Of a DNA stretch of 20,639 nt, positions 7,030 to 14,220 are shown piece after piece (within the stretch, counting starts at the first letter, position 1; each line of letters opens with the position of its first letter). The stretch covers positions 1 to 20,639 of the forward strand of contig JBKPHP010000249.1 of assembly GCA_046729895.1 (NCBI GenBank). The letters run 5' to 3'. The notes beneath the pieces are model-generated. The model was given only the letters and a program-made list of their open reading frames with translations. It was not told the origin of the DNA and searched no databases. A program made the translations under genes and the position numbers. Origin of the DNA: DASXBA01 sp046729895 (GTDB lineage: Bacteria > Actinomycetota > Thermoleophilia > Solirubrobacterales > Thermoleophilaceae).

Positions 7030-8178
7030 ATGCACGCACGCGCCGGAGTAGGCATAGCGTTTGGGAATGAGGGCGTCGATGGGTTCGCCGAGGCGGCGGC
7101 CCGCGCGGCCCTGGGGTTGGGCGGCGGACCGTGCCAGCTCGCCCTCGTCTTCGCCGGAGAAGGAAACCTCGACCACGCCGACGAGGGTCTCGCCGCCGTG
7201 CAGGAGAGGCTCCGCCCGGCGGCGCTGGTCGGCTGCGGCGCCCAGGGAGTGGTCGGCTCGGGCAGGGAGTCGGAGGACGGCGGCATCGCCGTCTGGGCCG
7301 CGGCGCTGCCGGAGGCCGAGGTCCAGCCGTTCCACGTGGAGGTCGCGCCCGCGGAGGAGGGCGTGCTGGTCACCGGCCTGCCGAACCTCGACGAGGTCGA
7401 CGCGGCGATCCTTCTCGCCGATCCCTACAGCTTTCCGGCGGAGCCGCTGCTGGCGCAGCTCTCCGAGGCCAGGCCGGGACTGCCGGTGGTCGGTGGAATG
7501 GCGAGCGGCGGCTCGGGCGACGGCGGGCTGCTCTACGGCGACGAGGCCGTAGCGGGGGGCGCAGTGGGGGTCGCGCTGCGCGGAGCGCGGGTGCGGCCCT
7601 GCGTATCGCAGGGAGCCCGCCCCGTAGGACCTGAGATGACGGTCACGTCGGGGGACGGCAACGTGATCGAGGAGCTCGCATCCCAGCCGGCGCTGGAGCG
7701 GCTGAAGCACGCGATCGCGGAGCTCGAGCCAGACGAGCAGCGGAAAGCCGCCCATGGCCTGCTCATCGGCGTGGTGGCGGATCCGAACAAGGCCGACTAC
7801 GAGCGCGGTGACTTCCTCGTGCGGGGAATACTCGCCGCCGACGAGGAGGCAGGCACGCTGACCGTGGGCACCCAGGTGCGGGTTGGGCAGACCCTCCGCC
7901 TGCAAGTTCGCGATGCCGCGGCGGCCCACGAGGACCTGATGGAGGCCCTCGGCCGGGAGGCAGCGGCGCTGGGCCGGCCCCCTGCGGGCGCGCTGCTGTT
8001 CACCTGCAACGGACGCGGTTCGGGGATGTTCGGTACCCCGGACCACGATGCCCGTGCCGTGGACGAGGCGTTCTCCCACGCACCTACGGGTGGCTTCTTC
8101 TGCGCCGGCGAGTTCGGCCCCGTGGGCGGCCGAAACTTCGTGCACGGGTTCACGGCCACGGTGGCCGTCTTCCCGTAG
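7030..8178 (+). CDS. FIST N/C sensory-domain protein
   Basis: This 382-residue soluble protein has the two-part FIST architecture. The FIST_N half (about 5-200) includes PAALVGCGAQGVVGSG and LPVVGGMASGG, typical Gly-rich turns of the family. The FIST_C half (about 235-380) includes HGLLIGVVADPNKADYERGDF, LLFTCNGRG and the signature ending GFFCAGEFGPVGGRNFVHGF. FIST domains are proposed to sense small ligands such as amino acids in signalling proteins. Here there is no fused kinase, cyclase or methyl-accepting domain, and no signal peptide or membrane segment. The open frame runs back to 6619, inside the DUF72 gene; ATG 7030 is chosen because homology begins at GVGIAFG just after it. It converges on the RsbW-like gene with only four bases between stop codons. 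Confidence 0.87.
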   Translation: MHARAGVGIAFGNEGVDGFAEAAARAALGLGGGPCQLALVFAGEGNLDHADEGLAAVQERLRPAALVGCGAQGVVGSGRESEDGGIAVWAAALPEAEVQPFHVEVAPAEEGVLVTGLPNLDEVDAAILLADPYSFPAEPLLAQLSEARPGLPVVGGMASGGSGDGGLLYGDEAVAGGAVGVALRGARVRPCVSQGARPVGPEMTVTSGDGNVIEELASQPALERLKHAIAELEPDEQRKAAHGLLIGVVADPNKADYERGDFLVRGILAADEEAGTLTVGTQVRVGQTLRLQVRDAAAAHEDLMEALGREAAALGRPPAGALLFTCNGRGSGMFGTPDHDARAVDEAFSHAPTGGFFCAGEFGPVGGRNFVHGFTATVAVFP

Positions 8179-8182
8179 CGTC

Positions 8183-8590
8183 CTACCGCTGCAGCTCGAG
8201 CCAGACGTTCGTGGCGCCGTCCTCGCGTCGCACGCCCCAGCGATTCGCGAGCTGCTGCACCAGGAAGAGGCCCCACCCCGACTCGTCGCTGTGGCCGGCC
8301 TCGTCCAAGGCACCCTGGATGTCGAATCCGGGTCCCTCGTCACTCACCTCGAGCCAGATGGAGGAGCCTCTGACTGCCGCCTTGATCGAGATGCTGTGCG
8401 CGCGCGCATGTCTGACGCTGTTGGTAACCAGCTCCGTGACGAGCAGCCGCATGGTTCCCATCAGGGCCTCGTCGAAATCGCCGGGCAGCTGCCCCAGGGC
8501 GTGGCGCGCGGTCGACGCCGCGGCAGGGCCGCCCGGCAGGCCCAGATCGAACCCGTTCTCCCCGCGCCGGAGCGAGGCAGGCCGGCTCAT
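8183..8590 (-). CDS. RsbW-like serine-kinase/anti-sigma ATP-binding protein
   Basis: This 135-residue protein consists of one GHKL-type HATPase_c_2 domain. It shows the N-box ELVTNSVRHA (53-62, Asn57 for Mg-ATP), the G1 box VSDEGPGFD (82-90) and the G2 box GWGLFLVQQLANRWG (105-119). This is the pattern of RsbW/SpoIIAB-type anti-sigma factors and of the many stand-alone ATP-binding regulators in actinobacteria. It could bind a sigma factor and phosphorylate an anti-anti-sigma (STAS) partner; neither partner is encoded in this window. The frame is open upstream to 8656, but ATG 8590 (preceded by GAGG about eight bases away) gives the usual family length. The stop faces the FIST gene stop four bases away. 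Confidence 0.85.
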   Translation of the reverse strand: MSRPASLRRGENGFDLGLPGGPAAASTARHALGQLPGDFDEALMGTMRLLVTELVTNSVRHARAHSISIKAAVRGSSIWLEVSDEGPGFDIQGALDEAGHSDESGWGLFLVQQLANRWGVRREDGATNVWLELQR

Positions 8591-8776
8591 CCCACCGCCT
8601 CGGAGGGTGTCGCCGCACGGGATTGCCGGTCTGCCTGTCCGACCGCCTGCCTCCATTCATCCCCTCCGCCACGCTCTCGAGCGGACCCTTCCGCTCACTA
8701 CCCATTGTTCGCGAGTCCCCGACATTTGAAACCCATTTGGGGTACGAGCGAACGGGTGACGGTGTAGAAGGTGCCC

Positions 8777-9469
8777 GTGGACGCCGAACCCCGGGGTGTC
8801 ACACGCGTGCGCGCGCACAACCCCTCGCCGTTGACGCTCGACGGCACGAACACCTACGTGCTCGGGCGCTGGGTGGTCGATCCAGGTCCGGCCGACGACG
8901 CCCACCTGGATGCCGTACGCGCGGCCGCCACCGCCGGCATCGAGGGCGTGGTACTGACCCACGCCCACCTGGACCACTCGGAGGGCGCCGGGGCGCTCGG
9001 GGCGCCCGTGGTGCTGCCCGGGGAGGGAGAGGAGGTGGGGCCCTTCCGTGCCCTGGCGACCCCCGGGCACTCCCCGGACAGCGTCTGCCTTATCGCCCCC
9101 GGAGGCGTCTGCTTCACGGGCGACACGGTGTTAGGGGAGGGGAGCGTGTTCATCTCGCCTCATGAGGGCTCGCTGTCCGCGTACCTCGACTCGCTCCGTC
9201 GGCTGCGGAGGCTCGACCTCGAGGTGCTCTGCCCGGGCCACGGGCCCTATGTCTGGGACCCGCGGGCGAAGCTCGACGAATACATCGAGCACCGCCTCGA
9301 CCGCGAGCGCCGGTTGCTCGCCGCGCTCGACTCCGGCCTCCGCACCCACGACGACCTGCTCGACGCCGCCTGGTCCGACGTCCCCACCTTCCTGCGTCCC
9401 GCAGCCGAGCTGACCCTGCGCGCCCACCTCGACAAGCTCGCGGAGGAGGGGCGCCTCCCCCGGGATTGA
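8777..9469 (+). CDS. Metallo-beta-lactamase-fold hydrolase (LACTB2/glyoxalase II-like)
   Basis: This protein of about 230 residues has the complete MBL metal-binding set: THAHLDH (61-67; His62, His64, Asp66, His67), PGHSPDS, TGDTVLGEG and CPGHGPYV. The N-terminal NPSPLTLDGTNTYVLG and the C-terminal winged-helix-like tail (LRAHLDKLAEEGRLPR) match the LACTB2-like branch, which includes nucleases and thioester hydrolases. The true substrate cannot be told from sequence. AGAAGG (8766-8771) gives good spacing to GTG 8777; GTG 8771 in the same frame would overlap that site. The gene is divergent from the RsbW-like gene and is followed 86 bases later by efp. Confidence 0.85.
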   Translation: MDAEPRGVTRVRAHNPSPLTLDGTNTYVLGRWVVDPGPADDAHLDAVRAAATAGIEGVVLTHAHLDHSEGAGALGAPVVLPGEGEEVGPFRALATPGHSPDSVCLIAPGGVCFTGDTVLGEGSVFISPHEGSLSAYLDSLRRLRRLDLEVLCPGHGPYVWDPRAKLDEYIEHRLDRERRLLAALDSGLRTHDDLLDAAWSDVPTFLRPAAELTLRAHLDKLAEEGRLPRD

Positions 9470-9541
9470 CCTTGCTCCACCGGCTCCGCGCCCGCTTCTG
9501 CGGCATGAATCGGATCGGATGGCGAAATCGATGCCGGCGAC

Positions 9542-9547
9542 TACGCT
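9542..9547 (+). promoter_or_regulatory. Possible -10 element TACGCT upstream of efp
   Basis: TACGCT lies eight bases before the efp GTG. The same hexamer is found six bases before tlyA and 17 bases before pyrG, which makes it a plausible shared -10 for housekeeping transcripts with very short leaders. Confidence 0.3.
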
Positions 9548-9555
9548 TCGGGGTC

Positions 9556-10116
9556 GTGATCTCGACCAATCAGTTCAGGAACGGCACCCATATCGACGTC
9601 GACGGGACGGTCTTCAAGATTCTCGAGTTCCAGCACGTGAAGCCCGGCAAGGGCGGCGCGTTCGTGCGCACCAGGCTCAGGCGCGCCGAGGACGGCGCCG
9701 TGCTCGACAAGACCTTCCGGGCCGGGGAGAAGTTTCGCCCCGTCCGTACCGAGACGCGGCGGATGCAGTTCCTCTACTCGGATGGCTCCGACGTCCACTT
9801 CATGGACGTCGAGACGTACGATCAGATGACGCTGCCCGAGGGCTCGGTGGAAGGGTCCCTCCGCTGGATCGTTCCGAGCCAGGAGGTCGACATTCTCTAC
9901 GTGGACGAGAAACCCGCCGACGTCCAGGTGCCGAGCGCGGTCGAGCTGGCCGTGTCGGAGACCCAGCCCGGCGTCAAGGGCGACACCGCGTCGGGCGGCG
10001 GGGACAAGCCCGCCACCCTCGAGTCCGGCGTCACCGTGCGCGTGCCCCTGTTCGTGGACGTGGGGGACCGCGTGCGGGTCGACACCCGCTCGGGCGAATA
10101 CGTCTCCCGGGCCTAG
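9556..10116 (+). CDS. efp: Translation elongation factor P
   Basis: This 186-residue protein matches EF-P in all three beta-barrel domains. The N-terminal KOW-like domain begins ISTNQFRNGTHIDVDG and carries the tip loop HVKPGKGGAFVRT with Lys32, the position modified in several bacteria. The middle domain includes RRMQFLYSDG, and the C-terminal OB domain includes VTVRVPLFVDVGDRVRVDTR. EF-P enters the ribosomal E site and relieves stalling at polyproline. No EF-P modification enzyme is encoded in the window. GTG 9556 is the start expected by family length; the frame is open back to 9466. One base separates it from nusB, so it probably heads an operon of efp-nusB-xseB-ispA-dxs. Confidence 0.95.
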   Translation: MISTNQFRNGTHIDVDGTVFKILEFQHVKPGKGGAFVRTRLRRAEDGAVLDKTFRAGEKFRPVRTETRRMQFLYSDGSDVHFMDVETYDQMTLPEGSVEGSLRWIVPSQEVDILYVDEKPADVQVPSAVELAVSETQPGVKGDTASGGGDKPATLESGVTVRVPLFVDVGDRVRVDTRSGEYVSRA

Positions 10117-10117
10117 G

Positions 10118-10501
10118 ATGCGTCGCTCGGACCAGCGCCGGGCCGCGGCGGTGGCGCTCTACCAGGAGGACGTGACCGGTCGGCCGGCGCCCGCGCTGCT
10201 GGACCCCGCGGCGACCCCGTTCACGCGCGAGCTCGTCGAAGGCGTGGAGGCGCAGCGGGACTCTTTGGATGCCCTGATCGAGCGGCATTCGGTGGGCTGG
10301 TCGCTCGACCGCATCGCGCCGCTCGAGCGCAACATCCTGCGGGTCGCGCTGTACGAGCTCCTTCACCGGCCGGACGTGCCCACCGAGGTGACGATCGACG
10401 AGGCGGTCGAGGCCGCAAAGGAGCTGTGCGGCGCCGACGCGCCCGGGTTCGTGAACGGGATCCTCGGCGCCGTGCATCGCGAGGAGATGGCATCGCGGTG
10501 A
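10118..10501 (+). CDS. nusB: Transcription antitermination factor NusB
   Basis: This 127-residue all-helical protein has the NusB landmarks: an N-terminal RRAAAVALYQ helix, PFTRELVEGV, the highly conserved RIAPLERNILRVALYEL (about 67-83), TIDEAVEAAKELCG and FVNGILGAV near the C-terminus. NusB with NusE (S10) binds boxA RNA and supports complete transcription of rRNA operons. The interdomain segment after residue 15 is short (VTGRPAPALLDPAATPF), as in many actinobacterial forms. The start lies one base after the efp stop and the stop overlaps xseB by GTGA, so co-transcription and coupling are likely. Confidence 0.93.
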   Translation: MRRSDQRRAAAVALYQEDVTGRPAPALLDPAATPFTRELVEGVEAQRDSLDALIERHSVGWSLDRIAPLERNILRVALYELLHRPDVPTEVTIDEAVEAAKELCGADAPGFVNGILGAVHREEMASR

Positions 10502-10692
10502 GCGAGGGCGTCGAGGCGCTCATTCGCGAGCTCGAGGCGGCCGCCGAGCGGTTGCGCTCCGGCGAGCTGGAGACGGACGAGGCAGCCGTGCTCGTGGAGC
10601 GCTGCGCGGAGCTGGCCGGGCGGATCGGCGCGGAGCTCGACGCAGAGAGCCGTGCGGCGTCCGAGACCGAGGGCCAAGAGCGCTTGCTGTGA
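10498..10692 (+). CDS. xseB: Exodeoxyribonuclease VII small subunit
   Basis: This 64-residue protein contains the two-helix XseB core: ALIRELEAAAERLRSGELET (about 6-25), matching the family LE-x-I-V-x-x-L-E-x-G-E-L pattern, then a second helix with LVERCAELAGRIGAELDAE, matching the family lyerG..L...ce..L..ae pattern. XseB binds several copies to XseA to form exonuclease VII, which cuts single-stranded DNA to oligonucleotides. The large subunit xseA, normally adjacent, is not in this window. GTG 10498 overlaps the nusB stop (GTGA). Confidence 0.75.
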   Translation: MSEGVEALIRELEAAAERLRSGELETDEAAVLVERCAELAGRIGAELDAESRAASETEGQERLL

Positions 10693-10711
10693 GCGCCCCC
10701 TCCTTCACCCT

Positions 10712-11584
10712 GTGAGCGTCACGGCGACCTACCCGACCGAGCTCCAGGATCGCGTGGACGCCTACCTGGAGAGCCTGGTCTTCGCCCGCGAGCCCGGGAC
10801 CGAGCGCCTCGGTGAGGCGATGCGCTATTCGCTCCTTGCCGGCGGCAAGCGGATTCGCCCGGTGTTGGCCCTTGCCACCGCCGAGGCGCTGGGCCGCGAG
10901 CCCGACCAGGTCCTCCCGCTGGCAGCCGCGATCGAGATGATCCACACCTACTCGCTGATCCACGATGACCTACCCGCCATGGACGACGACGAGCTCCGCC
11001 GTGGACAGCCCACCTGCCATGTGGCCTTCGGCGAGGACGTGGCGATCCTGGCCGGCGACGGGCTGTTCGCGGAGGCCCTGCGGCTCGCGCTCAGCGAGCA
11101 GCGCGGCGAGGCCGCCGACGTCCTCGCCGCCGTGCGCGAGCTGGTGGCCGCGGCCGGCGTGCAGGGCATGGTCGGCGGGCAGTACCTCGATGTCCGCGGC
11201 TCCGGACGGGAGGAGCTCCGGCGGTTGCACGAGCTCAAGACCGGAGCCCTCATCGCCGCCTCGGTGGGCTGCGTGCTGGCCGCGTCCGGGTGCAGCGGAC
11301 CTGCCACAATCCCGTTTCGCCGCTTCGCGGCCGAGTTGGGCGTGGTGTTCCAGATCGTCGACGACATACTCGACGTGACAGGCGACGAGGCAGAGCTCGG
11401 AAAGCCGCGCGGCTCCGACGAACGACTCGGGAAGGTCACCTACGTGAGCGTGTTCGGGCTGGAGCGCGCGCGCGAGCTCGCCCGGGAGTCGCACCGGGGC
11501 GCGCGCGCGGCGCTCGCCGAGGCCGAGGGCGACACGAACAAGCTGGGCCGCATCGCCGACTACATCCTTACCCGCACCGCATGA
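10712..11584 (+). CDS. ispA: Short-chain polyprenyl (farnesyl/geranylgeranyl) diphosphate synthase
   Basis: This 290-residue all-helical prenyltransferase has GGKRIRP for diphosphate binding, the first Asp-rich motif HDDLPAMDDDELRRG (Asp85, Asp86, Asp91) and the second motif DDILD (217-221). The two-residue insertion inside the first motif (DD-x4-D) and the preceding IHTYSLI are typical of bacterial IspA, so farnesyl diphosphate is the most likely product. Geranylgeranyl diphosphate cannot be excluded without structural modelling. It condenses IPP onto allylic diphosphates, downstream of the MEP pathway begun by the next gene. GTG 10712 is chosen 19 bases after the xseB stop; the longer frame from 10652 would overlap xseB. 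Its stop overlaps dxs by ATGA. Confidence 0.92.
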   Translation: MSVTATYPTELQDRVDAYLESLVFAREPGTERLGEAMRYSLLAGGKRIRPVLALATAEALGREPDQVLPLAAAIEMIHTYSLIHDDLPAMDDDELRRGQPTCHVAFGEDVAILAGDGLFAEALRLALSEQRGEAADVLAAVRELVAAAGVQGMVGGQYLDVRGSGREELRRLHELKTGALIAASVGCVLAASGCSGPATIPFRRFAAELGVVFQIVDDILDVTGDEAELGKPRGSDERLGKVTYVSVFGLERARELARESHRGARAALAEAEGDTNKLGRIADYILTRTA

Positions 11585-13521
11585 CGAAGCTGATCGACCG
11601 GATCGAGGGCCCCGCCGATCTCAGTGGCCTGTCGGAGGTGGAGCTGCAGCAGGTCGCCCAAGAGGTACGCGACCTGATCATCGACACGATCGGAGAGATC
11701 GGCGGCCACTTCGGTGCCAACCTCGGCGCCTGTGAGATCGCCGTCGCCCTGCACTCGCTGCTCGACTCCCCGCGGGACAAGATCCTCTGGGACGTCGGCC
11801 ACCAGGCGTATCCCCACAAGGTGCTCACCGGCCGGCGGGACCGGCTCTCGACGATCCGCAAGTACGAGGGCCTGGCCCCGTTCTGCTCGATCTTCGAGTC
11901 CGACCACGACATCATGGGCGCCGGCCACGCCTCGACCTCGGTCTCCTATGCGGTCGGGCTGAAGGAGGCCATGCGCAAGGGTGTGGGCGAAGACGGGAAG
12001 GTCGTAGCCGTGATCGGCGACGGCGCGCTGACCGGCGGCGTCGCGTTCGAGGCGCTGCACAACGCGGGCGGCATGGAGCTCCCCCTCGTGATCGTGGTGA
12101 ACGACAACGGCATGTCGATCGCGCCCAACGTCGGGGCGATGTCCCGCTACTTCAACCGGATCCGGCTCAACCCGAAGCTCCACAAGGGTCGCGAGGACGT
12201 CGAGGAGTTCCTCACCCGGTTGCCCGCCGGCATCGGGAAGCGGATCGAGCATCTCGGGCCGATCCTCAAGGAATCGCTCAAGGCCTACTGGGCTCCGGGA
12301 CTGTTCTTCGAGGAGCTCAACCTGGCGTACGTCGGGCTGGTGGACGGCCACGACGTGGCCGCCCTGCGCGAGGCGATCGGGGAGGCGCTGGAAGCCGACC
12401 GTCCCGTGGTCGTGCACTGCAAGACGGTCAAGGGCAAGGGCTTCTCACCGGCCGAGGAAGGCGGCCTCGAGGGGATGGAGAAGTGGCACGCGGCCAAGGC
12501 CGGCTCGATCCTGAATCGGGCCCCGGCGCCGAAGAAGACGGAGTCCGGCGCCGTCCCCACCAAGCCGCAGTACACCAAGGTCTTCGGAGAGGCGCTGACG
12601 GCTGAGGCGCGCCGCGACGAGCGGGTCGTCGGGATCACGGCCGCCATGAACTCCGGCACCGGCCTCAACATCCTCCAGAAGGAGCTGCCCGACCACTACT
12701 ACGACGTCGGGATCGCCGAGCAGCACGCGGTCCTGTTCGCCGCCGGCCTGGCGCTCCAGGGGGCCAAGCCCGTCGCGGCGATCTACTCGACCTTCCTCCA
12801 GCGCGCCTACGACCAGATCGTCCACGACGTCTGCCTGCAGAAGCTGAACGTGGTCTTCTGCATGGACCGGGCCGGGCTGGTCGGGGACGACGGACCCACC
12901 CACCACGGCGCCTTCGACATCTCCTACCAGCGCTGCCTGCCGAACATCGTGCTGATGGCGCCACGCGACGAGGCGATGCTCGCCCACATGCTGCACACCG
13001 CGCTCGTCTACGACGACGGGCCGGTGGCGATTCGCTACCCGCGCGGCGAGGCGGAGGGTGTCCCTGTGCCAGACCGCCCGCAGGCGATCGAAATCGGCCA
13101 AGGAGAGCTGCTGCGCGAGGGCGAGCGTGTGGCCTTCCTGGGGTACGGCTACGGCGTCCAGGTGGCCGCGGGCGCCGCGGCGAGGCTGCTGGAGGACCCC
13201 GGCGTCGACTGCACCGTGGCGGACGCCCGCTTCGCGAAGCCCCTCGACGGCGAGTTGATCTCACGGCTGGCCGCCGAGCACGACGTGCTGGTGACGGTCG
13301 AGGAGAACGTGCTCGCCGGCGGCTTCGGCTCCGCGGTGCTCGAGTTCATCGCCGACCGCGACCTGGCGGGCCGCTCGCGCGTGATGCGCTTCGGCCTGCC
13401 CGACCGCTACGTGACTCACGGCAAGCCGGCGCTGCTGCGCCAGGAGGTCGGCCTCACCCCGGAGGCCGTGGCGCGACGGGTCGCGGAGGCCGTCCTTCAG
13501 CCGAGCGGCGCGCTCGCCTAG
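11581..13521 (+). CDS. dxs: 1-deoxy-D-xylulose-5-phosphate synthase
   Basis: This 646-residue thiamine-diphosphate enzyme is complete. It shows ILWDVGHQAYPHKVLTGR (His74), the TPP motif GDGALTGGVAFEALHNAG (from 146) followed by VVNDNGMSI, the transketolase core VGIAEQHAV with catalytic Glu380, GDDGPTHHGAFD, and a transketolase C-terminal domain with VTVEENVLAGGFGSAV. It condenses pyruvate and glyceraldehyde-3-phosphate to DXP, the first step of the MEP isoprenoid pathway and a precursor for thiamine and pyridoxal. ATG 11581 overlaps the ispA stop, so both pathway genes are coupled. The linker between domains (RAPAPKKTESGAVP, about 318-331) is unremarkable. Two hairpins follow the gene. Confidence 0.96.
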   Translation: MTKLIDRIEGPADLSGLSEVELQQVAQEVRDLIIDTIGEIGGHFGANLGACEIAVALHSLLDSPRDKILWDVGHQAYPHKVLTGRRDRLSTIRKYEGLAPFCSIFESDHDIMGAGHASTSVSYAVGLKEAMRKGVGEDGKVVAVIGDGALTGGVAFEALHNAGGMELPLVIVVNDNGMSIAPNVGAMSRYFNRIRLNPKLHKGREDVEEFLTRLPAGIGKRIEHLGPILKESLKAYWAPGLFFEELNLAYVGLVDGHDVAALREAIGEALEADRPVVVHCKTVKGKGFSPAEEGGLEGMEKWHAAKAGSILNRAPAPKKTESGAVPTKPQYTKVFGEALTAEARRDERVVGITAAMNSGTGLNILQKELPDHYYDVGIAEQHAVLFAAGLALQGAKPVAAIYSTFLQRAYDQIVHDVCLQKLNVVFCMDRAGLVGDDGPTHHGAFDISYQRCLPNIVLMAPRDEAMLAHMLHTALVYDDGPVAIRYPRGEAEGVPVPDRPQAIEIGQGELLREGERVAFLGYGYGVQVAAGAAARLLEDPGVDCTVADARFAKPLDGELISRLAAEHDVLVTVEENVLAGGFGSAVLEFIADRDLAGRSRVMRFGLPDRYVTHGKPALLRQEVGLTPEAVARRVAEAVLQPSGALA

Positions 13522-13635
13522 CCTCGGGACCGGCCGAGGCGCCGCCGCCAGAGGCCTACGTCCCCGCCGCTCGGAGTAGCTCGGACCGCCGCTGTCCGCC
13601 GCTACCGGGGGCGAATACGGCTAGAAAGGCACTTA

Positions 13636-13653
13636 GCACCCCAGTGGGGGTGC
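13636..13653. terminator. GC-rich hairpin after dxs
   Basis: A perfect 7-bp stem GCACCCC/GGGGTGC closes a 4-base loop (AGTG). No T-run follows on either strand. It is a possible factor-assisted terminator or pause site; a protein-binding palindrome is also possible. Confidence 0.4.
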
Positions 13654-13714
13654 AGATTGCCACCGTAGGCGAAAGCTCGCGCGGATCGCGTCGTCCGCAG
13701 TCTCCTCACATGGA

Positions 13715-13740
13715 AACGACCCCGCCGGAGCGGGGCCGTT
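13715..13740. terminator. Strong bidirectional terminator-like hairpin
   Basis: An 11-position stem with a single A-C mismatch pairs AACGACCCCGC with GCGGGGCCGTT around a CGGA loop. It lies between convergent genes, 45 bases beyond the stop of the minus-strand gene and about 190 bases beyond dxs. There is no T-run, which is common for actinobacterial terminators. Confidence 0.55.
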
Positions 13741-13784
13741 CCCTGAGGGAGGAGTGATGCGTATGTGATCGGTTGGAGAAAGTC

Positions 13785-14144
13785 TTAGAGCGGCCGGACG
13801 CTGTAGCGGGTGGTCAGGGTCACGAGCAGCACGGAGAGGCCTGCCGCGCCGAACAGCAGCAGCGCCGCCTGGTCGCCGGCGACTCCGAAGAGCACGCCGG
13901 CCGCGAGCAGTCCCGTCGCCAGCCCGCGGTCGTAGACGGCCTGGACCGACACGGGCAGCGTGCCGCGTCCCTCGGTATCGGTTCCGGCAAGGCCGAGAGC
14001 GACTTGGATCGCCCCGGCGGCTACGGCGGTCACCAGGACGGCCGGCGCCAGCCCGAGCACGAGCGGCGCCGCCATCAGGGCGCTGCCGACCGAGATCAGG
14101 AGGCCGGACCGGATAGCAGGCGAGATGAGTCTGGCAACTGTCAT
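13785..14144 (-). CDS. Small integral membrane protein of unknown function
   Basis: This 119-residue protein is hydrophobic over most of its length. Likely membrane segments are at about 12-30 (SGLLISVGSALMAAPLVLGL), 31-50 (APAVLVTAVAAGAIQVALGL), 72-90 (GLATGLLAAGVLFGVAGD) and 92-110 (ALLLFGAAGLSVLLVTL). The hydrophilic loop between the second and third holds TDTEGRGTLPVSVQAVYDR. The C-terminus TTRYSVRPL is basic and probably cytoplasmic. I do not recognise a named family. ATG 14144 is chosen, with GAGGG close upstream; the frame is open to 14174. It sits on the opposite strand inside an otherwise plus-strand housekeeping block and is divergent from tlyA, so it was probably inserted between dxs and tlyA. 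Confidence 0.65.
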   Translation of the reverse strand: MTVARLISPAIRSGLLISVGSALMAAPLVLGLAPAVLVTAVAAGAIQVALGLAGTDTEGRGTLPVSVQAVYDRGLATGLLAAGVLFGVAGDQAALLLFGAAGLSVLLVTLTTRYSVRPL

Positions 14145-14208
14145 CACCCTCGAGGCTACGCAGCACCGGCGCAACCTGTGTGAGCGTGGTCACAGTGCCG
14201 CCGCCGGG

Positions 14209-14214
14209 TACGCT
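14209..14214 (+). promoter_or_regulatory. Possible -10 element TACGCT for leaderless tlyA
   Basis: TACGCT lies six bases before the tlyA GTG, in a 76-base divergent gap. No Shine-Dalgarno sequence fits between, so a leaderless transcript is the simplest reading. The same hexamer precedes efp and pyrG. Confidence 0.35.
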
Positions 14215-14220
14215 GGCGCC

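Larger units (their letters stand above)
13522..13784. other. Convergent gap between dxs and the membrane-protein gene
   Basis: These 263 bases hold no supported gene. They contain three copies of CGCCGCT (near 13565-13602), two hairpins described separately, and a GGGAGGAG followed by a two-codon frame (ATGCGTATGTGA). The sequence is less GC-dominated between 13610 and 13670. Transcription from both sides would meet here. Confidence 0.5.

Noticed and set aside
8548..8558. CGAACCCGTTC, a possible third LexA box
   Set aside because: Only two bases separate the half-sites instead of four, and it lies inside the RsbW-like coding sequence.
8698..8732. SigB-like promoter (GTTTCA ... GGGTAG, minus strand) before the RsbW-like gene
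   Set aside because: The spacing between the elements is 23 bases, whereas SigB-type promoters use about 12-16.
8707..8753. GTTCGC ... GCGAAC inverted half-sites in the gap before the MBL gene
   Set aside because: The arms are 35 bases apart and too short to support an operator; chance is likely.
13704..13759. A 15-codon frame (METTPPERGRSLREE) across the strong hairpin after dxs
   Set aside because: It is read entirely through a terminator-like stem, is very short and has no ribosome site.
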